From positions 169,731 to 233,730 of the forward strand of contig JAKUHH010000192.1 of the NCBI GenBank assembly GCA_022701365.1: 64,000 bases of DNA, in the 5' to 3' direction. How positions within the stretch are numbered: the first letter of the stretch is position 1; each line of letters begins with the position of its first letter. Positions 35,504 to 47,770 of this stretch are shown piece by piece. Origin of the DNA: Mycocentrospora acerina. Its lineage: Eukaryota > Ascomycota > Dothideomycetes > Pleosporales. A program made the translations under genes and the position numbers. A model generated the notes under the pieces. It worked only from the letters and a program-made list of their open reading frames with translations. It ran no database searches and had not been told where the DNA came from.

Positions 35504-35909
35504 CAGCTAGTTATAGTCAAACATGCCTATGCAGATGTTAGTCTCTCTGGCGCCTTTTCCCCTTCTAAGCTAAGCTCTCTTTACTAGAACCTGAGAACCT
35601 TAGTAAAAATGTATGTAGTGATCGCACTACTTGTTTATGTTAGAAATAGTTTTTTCATTTTGTGCACGTTTAGTAGGCCTTTTGAGTTAAGGCTCTTCTA
35701 CCAATCTTGTTTATTTGCTCTTGTCTTTCTCCTGCAATAGCAGACTAGACAGTAAAGTGTTGATTAAATTAGTAGGGGCCTATTGCTAGGCCCCTGTTGT
35801 GCTGCTCTCAAATATTAGCTTGTCATTGTATAGTAGAGGCCTAGTACTACGTCTCTGTTATTGCTGCTTTAGTCTAGCTATTGCTAAAGAAGAAGATAGC
35901 AATAAGGTC

Positions 35910-35910
35910 G

Positions 35911-35968
<58 letters not shown>
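35910..35968 (+). repeat. (GTT)n microsatellite
   Basis: About 20 uninterrupted GTT units inside the inverted-repeat element. It yields a poly-valine frame that is not a gene. Confidence 0.95.
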
Positions 35969-36500
35969 AGAGACCTGGCGGAGGGGCTCTGTTTCTCATT
36001 GGTTGTGCGTGACCGATGCGGGCCTGCAGACAGGCAATCGATTGTTATCCAATTCATGTTATCTCAGTTGAGATAAGAGAGGGTAAGGGCCGCCTTTCTC
36101 CTCTGTAGCAGCGTAGGTGGATAGCATTTATTATCGATTGTTATAGGAGAACAGCAGCACAAGTTCACTACGTCTCAGTCTGCCGCTCTTTTTTCTCCTT
36201 ATTGCATTGCCTTAAACTGAAGCTGAAATCAGTGACGCGATCAGACCTTGCAGAGATTTCATCCCACCACTAACGGGACGAGAAGTAACAATAACTGCAG
36301 TTGACAAAAGCGCCTGCCACAAAGCCTGCGTCAGGAAAAAGGTGATCGGAACTGACTGGAGGAAGGCATAAGTATTAAGATCCGTTGAAAAATCGATGAA
36401 AATCGATCTTTCGCTAGCCTCGTAAAAATGGTGTTTGGTCGCCTTATAACCGTATCAACTATATAGGGCGTCAAGGGACAACAAGAATAACAGAACATCA

Positions 36501-36589
36501 CTACAAAGGAGCTCGTTTGTTTTGAGTTGTACCCCCCCACTAAATTTAGCACAGACCCTACAACTCAGAAAAAACGAGCTCCTTCGTAG
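36501..36589. repeat. Hairpin: 30-bp inverted arms with 29-nt loop
   Basis: Arm 36501-36530 pairs with 36560-36589 at about 27 of 30 positions, centred on GGAGCTCGTTT. It lies inside the larger inverted-repeat element. The loop includes a run of seven C. It may be a nested small foldback repeat. Confidence 0.8.
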
Positions 36590-37235
36590 AACAAATCGGA
36601 ATTTTGCTGAGAGTTGCAAGAAGTAAATAAGAATAAACTATTGATAATTTCAAAAAAGCTCCATAAATTCAGAACAAAAAAGTAAAGTTATAAAGAGAAA
36701 AGCACTATCTTAGGCAAAATGAAAGCAAGTATGTAAACTTACAAAAAAGCCTCTACTAATACTGCTTTAGCTTTAGGATTGAAATTTGAGAAGTAATATT
36801 TAATAATTAATATATTATAAACTTCTACGCTTAAAAAAGCGGTAGTAAGTTATCCTGTTCACATTCTATCTAATAAAAACCTAGTACAAGCAAAGTAGAA
36901 AAGTCAAAAGTAATGTGTCTAGCGTACTAAACAGCTAAAAAGATTTCAAACGATTTGTTGTTCAGGTATTCTAATCTGAAATATTTTTATGAACAATAAA
37001 GATGTAACAATCATCACATCCAAACGTCAATCCCGCTCACTACACTTTTAAAACAAATAATTGAACAAGTAGAATGAAAATATTTCGAAATTTATAGCTG
37101 TGAGCTGCGGGAAATGAGATTCCTCATTAGTGTTACTCTTTTTGGCAGTGATGCAAAAAACAGCTATGAGTTGAAGCAAGAAAGCCGTGACAAAAACAAA
37201 TAAGTTTTGGAAGTCCTTACTACCTTGGTCCTTTA

Positions 37236-37337
37236 ACAGGGGCCTAGCAATAGGCCTCTGCAACGCGCAACAGGGGGCTAGCAATAGCCCACAACAACGA
37301 GCAACAGGGGCCTAGCAAGAGGCCTCTGCAACGCACA
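37236..37337 (+). repeat. Three tandem copies of a 34-bp unit
   Basis: Units start at 37236, 37270 and 37304 and share ACAGGGG(C/G)CTAGCAA and a GCAACG-like end. They form the inner part of the right arm. The left arm keeps only about one clear copy. Confidence 0.85.
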
Positions 37338-37590
37338 AAAACAACAAATAGCAACAGCCTAGATAGCTGCCTGCTGCAGGAGCCTTGACCTAAAGGCCTA
37401 CTACAACGAAATAGACCTGCTCTAGAATAACCTACTGTTAGCAAGCCACGTAGTGAGAGCACTACTACTGTTTTACTTGGCTTCTAGGGCTCTAGAAAAG
37501 AGAGCTTAGCCTAGGAGGAAAAACAGCGCCTCAAAGACTAACGTCTGCATAGGCATTATTGTATTTAGTCTAGCTAGTTAGATAGATTAA

Positions 37591-38656
37591 TACAATATAA
37601 ACGAAAGAAAAAAACCTTGGTCCTTTCTACTGTCAGACAACACCACTACTCCTCTGCCTTAGATTACTATAAGATATTAAAAAATTCAATTATTAATTCC
37701 CAAGTATAATAGGATAATCGTTAAATGATAGTGTTTTTATTTTCCTTATTTGCCTGATTACTAAAGTTATACATTCTGAATAGACTAACTTACTTGTAAT
37801 TTATCTGAAACGTCTTATATAAACAGAGCATAAACAAGAAACTAAGGTTGTTGCATGTTATTGTTGTGATTAGACACATTCTTAATTTTTACTAAGATTG
37901 TAACGCAACTAAAATTTTGTTAAAGATTGATATAACTAAAACAGAAGATCTAGCCTTGATGTTTTTTTTTTAAAAATTGTTGCTTAATGTTTTGCCTTAA
38001 ACATTTCAGTTGCCTATTTTATCAATTTCTAACTCTCGACTTTGATAGATTAATTAGATCCTATTTTATAATTAGTTTGGGTAAATCCCTTTGTCCTGTA
38101 AATATACATTTTTCTACCAGCCTTACAGCTTGACATCAGTTGGTTCTAGGCTATGACTCTTTTTCATTGCATCACAAGTTATTAGTCAACGCTCATGTAC
38201 TATGACGTGTATGAGCACGTAAGTACTTAGTGCTGATATTAGAAGGATTTTTGATTCTAGGTATGATAATGTAGCAGTTGACAATTAAAGGATGTAGAGA
38301 GACTTAGTGTTATCTCGAATTTTTTTAAGTGGCAAATCAAAATAACTAAAATATCACCAAGATTCTTCTCTAGCTGTTCCTATGCAAAAGAGGATGGAAT
38401 ATAAGCAATCATCTTTAATGGTTAAACAGACGTAATGCTCAGATGTATATTGCCCTTAGTGAGGTTTTATAAAAGAGTGTGCATGCGCTAGTTCGCAAAG
38501 GTTAGGGACCTGGAAAAATTTCAGAGTACACCTTTGTATCGTGAGAAAACGGCTACCAAAATAGAGTTTTGTAACCATGCCAGTACTTCTAATGATTGTA
38601 CAGGATAGAAGAGAATGATCAACCTTCGGCTACTAAGCTAGCGATTTGGCTGGACT
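37591..38656. other. AT-rich intergenic stretch
   Basis: No gene recognised over about 1.1 kb; probably repeat-derived and 3' flank of the gene at 38657. Confidence 0.5.
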
Positions 38657-39740
38657 TTAAGTGTACACAGTAACCATTTCAACAACACCGAACCCGGTCT
38701 TGTGTCCTTGAAATTCGCCACTAATTGTAACGAAACCCTCATAAGCAGAGTCAACAAGGTTTTGGGATCCATACATTTCCTGATCAGGTCGAATGGAGTT
38801 GATCAGAAGATTGTCGCCGTTGTCAAACTTTAGATTCCAGCTAAGAGGATAGGTGATGTTTGAATTTGGAGAAACCCAAACCTTCGACAGGTCAGTTTCC
38901 AAAGTGAAAGTTCTGACAAGCATTTCCTCGCCATCTCTAATGGTAGCGAATTCGTAACGGTGATCTGGCTCGTCCAATATCCAGATGCTTGCTTTCAAGG
39001 TTGATTGGAAGAAGTGAACTTCGAACCAGGTCCAGTTCTTTGGAACACCGTATGTTATTTGTCGATCATACCATGTCAGAGAGTTCTCAGGGTCAATTTC
39101 AATGACCGTGTCGTTAAGAACAATGTTACCATTGGTCTTGCCAGCAGGGATACCCCACTCTGTTGCATTTGAAGGCCAGTTCGCAAATCCTATCACACCA
39201 CTTCCACCATTCAAAAGGGCTTTTGAACTACTCTCCCAATTGATATCAAGTGAAAACGACTTGTTTGTGTTTGCATAAGCGTACATGTTGGAGACTCCGT
39301 CATCAGAGGTAGAACCAAATCCATATGAGCCATAATTGATATTGAGATGACCAGAACGGTCGAGGGTTCCATTTCCGCGGGAGCAGTAATTCAAGTCAAC
39401 CCAGTATTCGAGGGTATCTAGATCTAGGACGGAGGATCGACAAACTATACTTGGCCTTTCCGTAGTTAGAATATGTGACACGGCAAGGTACTGCTTGTCA
39501 TTGTTGCCAGTGATGAATGATGTCAACCAGTAGGAAGATGAACCGACGAGAACGTCAAATTGACTCTCCGTAAAATTAAAAATTTTGGGAATATGAGACT
39601 AGAATCATTAGCAAATATTTCTCCAAAAATTAAGAGGAACTCACATTTTCAAAACTTGAATTCTCGGGTTTGAAAGTGTATGCACTAGACGCAAGACACA
39701 AGGCAAAGAGGCTTAAGGCTATCATGGTTGTTCGATACAT
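38657..39740 (-). CDS. Secreted kievitone hydratase-like protein (AttH/CrtC fold), 345 aa
   Basis: Exons 39740-39645 and 39598-38657, with a 46-nt intron (branch GCTAAT, acceptor TTCTAG). The start MYRTTMIALSLFALCLASSA is a good signal peptide; ATG 39725 is also possible. The body matches the fungal AttH/CrtC-like group that includes kievitone hydratase of Fusarium, the enzyme that hydrates a bean phytoalexin: motifs YWVDLNYCSRGNGT, SLDINWESSSKALLNGG and, best of all, LTWYDRQITYGVPKNWTWFE. Eight N-x-S/T sites (NSS, NFT, NGT, NKS, NAT, NDT, NWT, NIT) fit a glycosylated secreted enzyme. Related folds also include fungal Diels-Alderases, so the reaction is not certain. It sits alone between repeats, with gene-free DNA on both sides. 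Substrate by inference only. Confidence 0.86.
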
Positions 39741-42700
39741 CTAAATTTGATTATGAACTTGTAAGGAGAGCGAAAAGGATACTGTAGATTCCACAATTGA
39801 GAGCAGAGTTTACGAACATAGTCCAACTTTAATAGTTCTTGAGAGGCTCGGCCGAAAGAGTGAGCTTAGAATTCTGCCTGCTTGACTCCTTTTCTCAGAG
39901 AAATATACAGCGTTGATTATTTGATAGTACTATTCTGGTCAAGCTCGCTGTAAACTAGGTTAGTGATCATGAGTAGAGAAGCAAAAGTACACTGTATTAC
40001 CTTGGTAGGTTATATTAGATGTCTCGATGTTCCGCTTCCTATTATGATTCGTTTAGAAAGAAGAACCGATACAGATCCTAAAACTTCTTAGGATTAGTTA
40101 TCACCGGAACATCCCTGTTAGCTGGTCTTTCTAACGCAATGTTTGCGGAAGCTCCGGAGTTGATTACATTATGATTATAATTACTATTACTATTTCTAGC
40201 TAGTCTGTCGCCTAGTAAATTGACTAGCAACTGTCAATTCTGACCCAAAAGCGCTTGAATCCCCATCAAATTTGACATTTCCAGTAGTCTCCAACTTGAC
40301 TTCTTGATCTCTCCATGTGTCACAGTCAACAAAATCCCCCTGCATTAAGTAGGTTCTTCATCACATGTCAGGATGAATCTCTTGTCTTTAATACGATTTT
40401 CAAAATGCAAAGTATAGTTATCTTTCTAACCTTCGTCCATCTGTCATTAAAAAAAACTTTGTTCTTTACACGGCCATCAACTGGCCAGTACTTAGTCGCG
40501 AATTCAGTGCCTCTCAAACGACATAGTGTCACCTAGATCTATTTCGCTGCGTCGAAACACAAGCGGAGCAGGGATATGGTTCAACAGGAGTATTACTTCG
40601 CAGCAAGATTTAAATTTTTGTGTAGCCTTCTTTAATCGTAGTAATCATTCGTGACTAGCAACGCATGGTTATGACACGGCAGAGTCTATGACTCATTGAC
40701 TTTTAACTCTTCACACTACGAATACGCACCAAAACCCGAAATATTTTAAGGGATTCCGGAGACATCTGAGTACTACACAGGAAGAGGCAACATTTGATTA
40801 AGCAAGAGCGCACATTTCCCTAATTATTGGGATATGTCATCCTAACGTGTAGGAAAGCTTAGTTAGCTTGTACACTACAGATATGTACTGATCTATGTCG
40901 TGTTCTTTTAGGTGAAAGATCATAGTACCTACTTGGCTTGCATGTCAAAGTGGAACAGAGCCATGTTAAGATGTCATTTCTCGCCTTTCAAGTCACCAGA
41001 AATAACAGGCAGAAGTAGGCTTTCCACCTTTGACCTGGAAAGGATGAATTCCTTGTTTATTCATCTACTAGAAGGACTTAAACAATATTGCGAAGTTTGC
41101 TTGCACGAATTTAGATAAATCTTTACTGGAATTATCTTCGTCCACGAAGGAATCAGATTCCATCTAGGAAGAAGTCGGACAATCACAAATATGAACGACA
41201 ATAAGAGCTTCACAAAATGAATCCATGAGATTTCTCTGAGGGATAGTATTGGTTACATGGAGCTCATCAAGATCGTTTTTTATAGAACGGCGAAAAATGT
41301 TCAAATTCACAGAGCGCGGCTTAAATTCAACTATCAGTACACAGCTTTATCCCATTATGTCATGCAAGCCAATAAGGTACTATGATCTATCACCTGATAG
41401 ATCCTTGAATAGAACAGAACATATCCTTAGGTTAAATCACTTCCTGACAAAAACCCAGGGACAGATGAAAATTTACGGTAAAGTATACCACTAAGTTGGT
41501 CACATCAAGGGTCTTTTTTCAATTTGGAGAGCCTTGAATTTACTAGTTCTTGGATCCTGATAAAACACAAGTTATCTACAAATCTCTTGATAAATCAACG
41601 TTGATTCTCTGGAGCTGATCTAGGCTAAAGTTTTTTTTCTTCAACACAAGTATAGGGACACAGTGACGCCTGACTGGAAAATCACTCAAATTACATCCCC
41701 ACAACAGGAGGTTAATTCGCCTCGAACAACTGAATACTCTACTTCAGTAATCACAACTTCTTTTACCGTACCTACTAAACTATTCGGTTTATGCTGTGAT
41801 CAAAACTTTGCTGGAATGAGAGAATTGGTCCAACTAAATGCTAATGAGACCACGTTGCAAAGGCTAATGAGCCCATGTTGCAAAGGCTAAATGCACTAGT
41901 GTGGTTTGACTAGCAACAATAATGCTACTGTTTAAGCCAAACGATTCAATGGCCGTCGTCGCAGTGCCGTCTTCGAACGCATGATTTGCGTGTAAATGAT
42001 CAACTCTTAGATCTAAAAGAAAATGTGGGGAGTAAGGATATGAAAAGAAAGAAAATAGTAATTTTTTATCTATATTGCTTCGATTGGCGGCCACACAGCC
42101 AACCTTTACTGTACACTTCTGAGTTCCATGGCGACATGCTGCTGACCTTTCACAGAAATTCTGACATGCATCGCGGCGCAAATTTTTATTTGGCCTGCTT
42201 CATCTCCTCGTGCCACGTAATTTTACTAGGGTTAAGAGGATAGTATCATGCAGGTAGTGTGGTTCAACCTGGTTGGCACTCCTTGACAATGTCAGCAATT
42301 CAAGCCTCGCTGCGCAGCATACTACTGGACAACACACCAACAAAATTCCTCGCGCGCAAGTATAGGCTAGTTACTTCTGCGACGCAGTGTACTTTGATAG
42401 AGGCTATAATATAGCATCGTTCTTCTTTCACTTCTGTTATGAAAATGTGAACTGGAACAGTGAGATTCAGGTGATCTATTGTGTGGATCGCTGCTCTCTA
42501 CTTTTTAGTATCCAGAGCAGTTTGGATACATGAACTTGAGCTCCTGGTCCTACGTGTCCAGCTCCACCTTAATCTACGTGGCATATTGCCGAGCATCTGA
42601 TGTGTTGTGTTGACCGACCAGATATCACGTGACAAATTTTAAGTTCGGACAAATTATTAGATGGGTGTGCTGGGTTTGTGGAATTGAAGAAAACAATATA

Positions 42701-44280
42701 AGAGAAGCTAGCAGAGCTACACATTTAAATCTTATTGGCCCGAGTCTTATGAAGGAATGTGTCTGATTTACGATAATGCACTGTGGTGTTTTTGTTCTAT
42801 CCTGTCGAAATAGTCGTCACCAAGTCTACTCGCCAGTGATGGCTTCGCCAACGCAACAGTGCCTGAGTATATTCGAAACGGAATGTTGACTTGGAAAGGC
42901 AGTACTGGTAATGCTAACCCATGGCGGTGTCGCTGCTTGCTCACAGCAGGCTTGCTCTGAAAGGCAAGATCGCTAAAAGGGGCTTTGCAAGGCTATTTAC
43001 GTAGAGCACCTACACTGATAGAGAAGGTTGCTTGGCCAGATCTCCACAGAAAGAGCTATACTTGGAGAAGCCAGCTGGTATTATCGGCGGGTGTCTTGTT
43101 GTCCTGGCGCTTAAACCGCGTTAGGTGGGTCAATCGAAGACAGCCAGATACTTTGATGTCAGGTTAAGATGCGTGGCGATCGACTTGGGAGAATGACAGG
43201 ACTTTTGAAATATGGAATAGTAACAATACTAGTTGTGGCGTAATTGCATAATGCTAATGCCTAGCCGCTAAATATGACAACTAAGAGAAATTGAATGATG
43301 GCTAGTACCTCAGCTCAATGATTTGTGCTGAACGTTTTTGCACCAAACCAGTTCTTTGCATACTTCAAATTTAATCCAAAGTACTGGATTTTTTGGGTTC
43401 TTAGATAAAGTATTAGCTTCTAGTTTTTGATTTCCTAAAGTGAAGATTTTAGAAGTGTGCACCATTTTCCAGTGGCTGTAAGTTGAAACTTGACTCACAC
43501 TGTATTTATCTTACGAGAAGCGCGATTTGAGATGGAGATGGCGAATAGAGTGTGCTTTATAATAAGGTAATATATTGAAGCATTCAATTTTTCTCTGATG
43601 CATGTCTTCGCAAAGAGCGTAACACAGCTTCTGTACTGGTTTTAATACTTTTTCTGAGACACAACCTTCGTCTATATCACTGGCGTTAGGACTTCAGGTA
43701 CCAGGAGAATCAGGTATTTTGCCTCTCTAATTGAAGTAATGAGAGAATATTAAGTTAGCCTAGGTATGAACAACAGGAAATTTAGTTTATATCGCATCTC
43801 CTACCAGAAATTCGCGATGATTAGACAACGCCAACCACTGCCGAATACGTAGCAATGAAACACCACATCTTGGTTGCATTCCCCCCGTTAAGCATCTCTT
43901 TGATCCACATCACTTTTTTAAGAACTGCCGAGTGTCCGTAGCTCCGCCGAGTGCAGTTTGTTATCACTTCCCCGACATTAGATATTTATGCTCCATGCTC
44001 TGAGACATTAGGGTCTATGAATAAACGCTTGAGGTGAATGTAATATACGCCCAGTGCTTAAAAATTTGTATTGAATATGTTGACATAAATCAAAGTGTCA
44101 TCTCCTCGTTTATTTTGAAGAGGCTGGAATTGCCAAAACTTCGTAACTTCTACAAGTATATCATGTTAAATCGTCCTAAAACGCAAAACTCCAAATTAAA
44201 GTTTGATACGACAAATCATAACTAAAACAGTAACTTTGGAAGTTTCCATTATAGATGCTAAGTGCTACATTGTTTTTACA
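39741..44280. other. Gene-free stretch of 4.5 kb
   Basis: No gene, tRNA or obvious repeat recognised. Frames such as 41249-41494, 41663-41890 and 42985-43167 have no domain. Stop codons are frequent in all frames. Probably old repeat or spacer DNA. Confidence 0.5.
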
Positions 44281-45728
44281 CTAGCATCTTGAGACTTTGA
44301 TAGATCCGTGCGGAGTGTCTGATCCGGTCGTGATCCTACTGCTCATGGGAAAACAAGCATATGGTTCTTTCGGCGATGAAGCGTCCGCTGGCCTGGAATG
44401 ATTCCACTCCTGCCTATTCTGATACCACCCTCCCAACGTCAATTCTTCCTGGCTTGAATTTGTATTTGCTTGCCAAATATCTAAGTGTCGTGTGATTTTG
44501 CGGTTACATGTGTCATTGTTCTCCATTTGCTCAAGCTCTGTTGATTGAGAAGAGCCGCTACTATTCTTCGGGCCACCGTCGCTATCCAAGTTATGCAGCT
44601 GCGCAGCTCGTCGCAATTTCCCTCGAAGTCGTCGGTAGAGGTGCCGTGTAGTGGGAAGTATGCTGGCTATCATATAGATAGACGGTTCTACAAGGGCGTA
44701 GATCATAGGACCACCTGAAGCATACCATGTTGGATCTGAGAAGAGTAAAACAGTGAAGAAGACGGAGAAGCGCAATGCGCAAGTTATTATGCCCCTTTAC
44801 TTTATTTAGCAAAGCGTTTTCTTAACTAAAGTGTGACTTAGGCTTTCTAAAGCGAGCCGTTTAACTTACAGTGAGGCAGCCATAAACGTGAGGATTAAGC
44901 CAACTTTTTCCGATGTAGGCATTTGTAATTTGAGTAGAATAGGAAAGGGGAGCACTAGCATCACCACATCTGTAACTAAGCTTGGAATGCTGTAGCTCTT
45001 ATAGAAAAGCATTACGTCACCACAAGTCCCGTCGTTAACATCAACCGCCTGGGTCCAGAAGTATCTGAAAGGCCGACAAATCGAAAATGCTAGAATAAGA
45101 GAAATTACACCTTGGAGAATGATGATAACGCTGATACCAATGATAACACGGCGATAAAGCGGTACTTCGAAGACTTGGTGGTAGAGAAACAAAGCAGCAA
45201 GTTTGGCGAACATAACGGCGGGTGTGTAGGTAAATTCTAAGACTTTTGATAGTTGCAGCCAGGTCTGAAAGGTAGTCACAGGAACCGCAGTAACATGATA
45301 CCCTACGCCGCCTATTTTGACCATTACTGCTGAGCATTAGCATCCATCAATTGCTCATAGTAATTTTCCACCTTAAAGAAAAACATGGAAAATCTACATT
45401 TTGTGCATTCGCTAAAAGTTGCAGGAAAGGAACAATTTTTTCTCCTTCTTGTCGTCTCAAGTAGTCCTTGAAACGCCCGAGCGAGAAGAAAACAAGGAAA
45501 AGACTTACAAATTCCGGTCGCTGCGCTGCCCATGCATAGCACATAGCACAATGTATTACACACCAACATGGGTATTCCTACAGCCTTTGGGTTGAAATAC
45601 CGGCTCACATAGAATACTAGTAGGAAAAATGTATCAATCACAATGAACGCGATGCTCGCGCGTTGGTCCAGACCTGGATCGTTCGTTTCGGCAAGGTACT
45701 CCGATGACCCCACCCTTGGGCCTGACAT
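44281..45728 (-). CDS. PTH11-like integral membrane protein (fungal rhodopsin domain), 396 aa
   Basis: Three exons: 45728-45509, 45326-44870 and 44794-44281, with introns of 182 and 75 nt. Intron 1 is long for this window and is open in frame, so retention would give an early-ended form. Six to seven hydrophobic helices: SIAFIVIDTFFLLVFYVSR, GIPMLVCNTLCYVLCMG, EFTYTPAVMFAKLAALFLY, RVIIGISVIIILQGVISLIL, SLVTDVVMLVLPFPILLKL, VGLILTFMAAS and FSVFFTVLLF. The stretch LAALFLYHQVF, then SICRPFRYFWTQ, then DVVMLVLPFPILLKLQ is the signature of the rhodopsin domain of PTH11-like proteins. The C-terminal tail (about 130 residues) is cytosolic and polar. PTH11 of Magnaporthe senses host surfaces; most relatives are orphan. 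No CFEM domain is present. Confidence 0.87.
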
Positions 45729-46517
45729 GGTGAATAGAATAAGCTTTTGGGAGACGCATGCAAGGCTCACACCGGATGCCGGGATATTTGGTAAATGAGG
45801 GCAGACAAACGCGTTTAATCTGTAGGTTCGCACGACTGTGAATGATGTGTGAAAAAGTGTACCGGAAGGTATCTGCAACAAATGTATACATCACGAATGG
45901 AGTCCTCCATTTACACAAATTTACCGAAGTGCTGCAGTGCTGCTTATAATTTTTTTTTATTATATATGGCAGCTTGCACAAGGATGTTTTAATTTATACG
46001 GCAGTTCCCTTTCGGAGCGAGCTGAGGGGCCATTGATCTCGCTGTGGTTATGGAAGCACAAGATAACGGGAGGGTGACGGGCCGAATGGACCGCGCTAGG
46101 TGAAGGCGCTTAATTCCGGGGTTTACCGCACACTCCGCGTCAAATCGATATTTAGAGAAGCAGACTGATACTGGTTTCATGAAAGGAATGTGAGGGAGTA
46201 GCTAAGGCTCTACCATTTAAGTATGTCGCTATAGTGATAGGCAAAAGCGTTATACCTGGAGGGAATGCGGGATGCATGTGGATCAAACTAGGCTTAAAAA
46301 GACCGCAACTGTTTCTATTGCCACCATAACTGCCCACATGACTTATAACTAACCCATGGTATATTTGGTGCAATATGACATCGTAAAAATGTATTTTCAC
46401 TCGAAAGCAGCATAGAGGGATAAAAATTTCGACCCCTGTCACCGCCCCACTTGTGTTTTGCCTGGTAGGAGAAGCGCAGACATTGTAAGACGCGCGTCAA
46501 CTTGGTATAGCTTTGGC
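45729..46517. other. Intergenic, promoter of the PTH11-like gene
   Basis: 789 bp without a recognised gene. Overlapping minus-strand frames at 45989-46442 lack support. Confidence 0.55.
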
Positions 46518-47770
46518 TCAGTGCCTTTTCAGCCATTGGTGCACCAGTTTTGCGATTTCAAGGTTATTCTTCTCCATGAAGAACATATGTCCATTACCGT
46601 GAATACCCTTCTTGCCTAGGTCCGCATGCTCTACATCAACACCAGCTTGCTTTAGATACTTGACAGTGCAGTAATCGTATGGTGCATGAAACGATGCTTC
46701 GCCAGTAACAACAAGCTCTGGGATTTTGGCCAAGTTCGTCAACTGCTTCGCTGGGGACTTTTGCATGATGCACTCATTATGATCGGTATCGATTGCTGGC
46801 TCGACAGTTGTCTCAATGTCTTCGGCATTCTTGCCTGCGGACGGTTCGTATCCGATTGCAAGGTCGGTGAGACCGAAAGCAAAAGCAGGGTCATTTCCGA
46901 ACGGCGGACGGAGCGTGAACGGGGGACCAGAAGGCTCGAGCTGCACAATGCCCTTGACATGGCCTGAGCGCATGTCCCCTACTCTCCAGCCTACGCAATG
47001 GTTAACCACTTTGGTATATCATGTGAAATTGGCTGATCATACCATATGCACCAGCCTGTGAGTGGCTGATGAGATAACAGTCGCCTACGAGATCAACTAG
47101 CGCCGAATATGCTTGCGCGTTTTGTTCTTCGCTTATGAAGCGGTCAGTTTGGAACTGCATCTGGCTCCTGTAGAAAGCGTCGAAAATTGAGTCACCAATG
47201 CGACCGGTACCAGGCCACTGTGTGTGAAGCCTCGCCTGCGGCCATTGATTACCGTTGTTTGCAACGTTGGTAAAGATATCAGAGACAGAGTTAGGAGAGC
47301 CAATGTACCCGATATTTCCTTGTCCCGGGAGCCAGAAGGAGCGACCGCGTGCAGGCTGGTCTGAAAGATAGACAGTGTGGCCTTTAGACAAAAAAAAGGA
47401 TGCCCATCCTGGCCGCCCGTCTGGGGTATCAAGAAAATTAGTGCCAGTTTGAGCCGCGCCTGCAATGAAGATGATGGGAAGGGGTGGGTTTGCTGGGGCT
47501 GGGTAGGGAGAGAGCTTCTCGACGTATATTTGCCCTACAACAGCGATTGAAGTAGAGTTAGTTGCATCATCCTGCTTTAGATATTAGATATGCGTAGACC
47601 TAATGCAGATCGATACTTGCTGTAATGTTCGTGTATTGTCCGCCAATATAGAGGACCTCGCGCCTTGGGACAATCTTCGTAAGCAGGGAGCTGTTGGTAT
47701 GCGCATCGCCACCAAGAAAAGCGATTTGCGTTAAATATGTAAGGGAAATGAAGGTACGAAGGTTGACCAT
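46518..47770 (-). CDS. Alpha/beta hydrolase, 383 aa
   Basis: Exons 47770-47621, 47571-47043 and 46990-46518. Intron 2 is GT-AG (52 nt). Intron 1 fits best as a GC-AG intron of 49 nt (donor GCAAGT), giving GGQYTNIT-DDATNSTSIAV and then VGQIYVEKLSP. A GT donor two bases further on, with a later acceptor, would give an 82-nt intron and a shorter loop. Motifs: YIGGQY and QIYVEKL at the start of the fold, IIFIAGAAQTGTNFL (oxyanion strand), DQPARGRSF, nucleophile Ser in ISHSQAGAYG, and catalytic His in GNGHMFFMEKNN. The N-terminus (MVNLRTFISLTYLTQIAFLG) is hydrophobic and may be a signal peptide. This fungal hydrolase group is common, with unknown substrates. Lies between the PTH11-like gene and a broken monooxygenase. 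Confidence 0.88.

Larger units (their letters stand above)
35504..37590. mobile_element. Decayed element with long imperfect inverted arms
   Basis: The left arm (about 35504-35815) and right arm (about 37235-37590) are reverse complements with many differences. Shared blocks include CCTATGCAGA(T/C)GTTAGTCT, GCTAAGCTCTCTTT, AGTAGGCCTTT and GGGCCTATTGCTAGGCCCCT. The left arm carries T where the right arm (reversed) carries C at many sites, as C-to-T decay would leave. The interior of about 1.4 kb has no transposase frame. The best reading is a non-autonomous terminal-inverted-repeat or foldback element; alternatively, two inverted copies of one short repeat. No target duplication could be fixed. 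Confidence 0.62.

Noticed and set aside
35799..36071. 90-codon frame with a poly-valine run
   Set aside because: Product of the (GTT)n microsatellite inside a decayed element.
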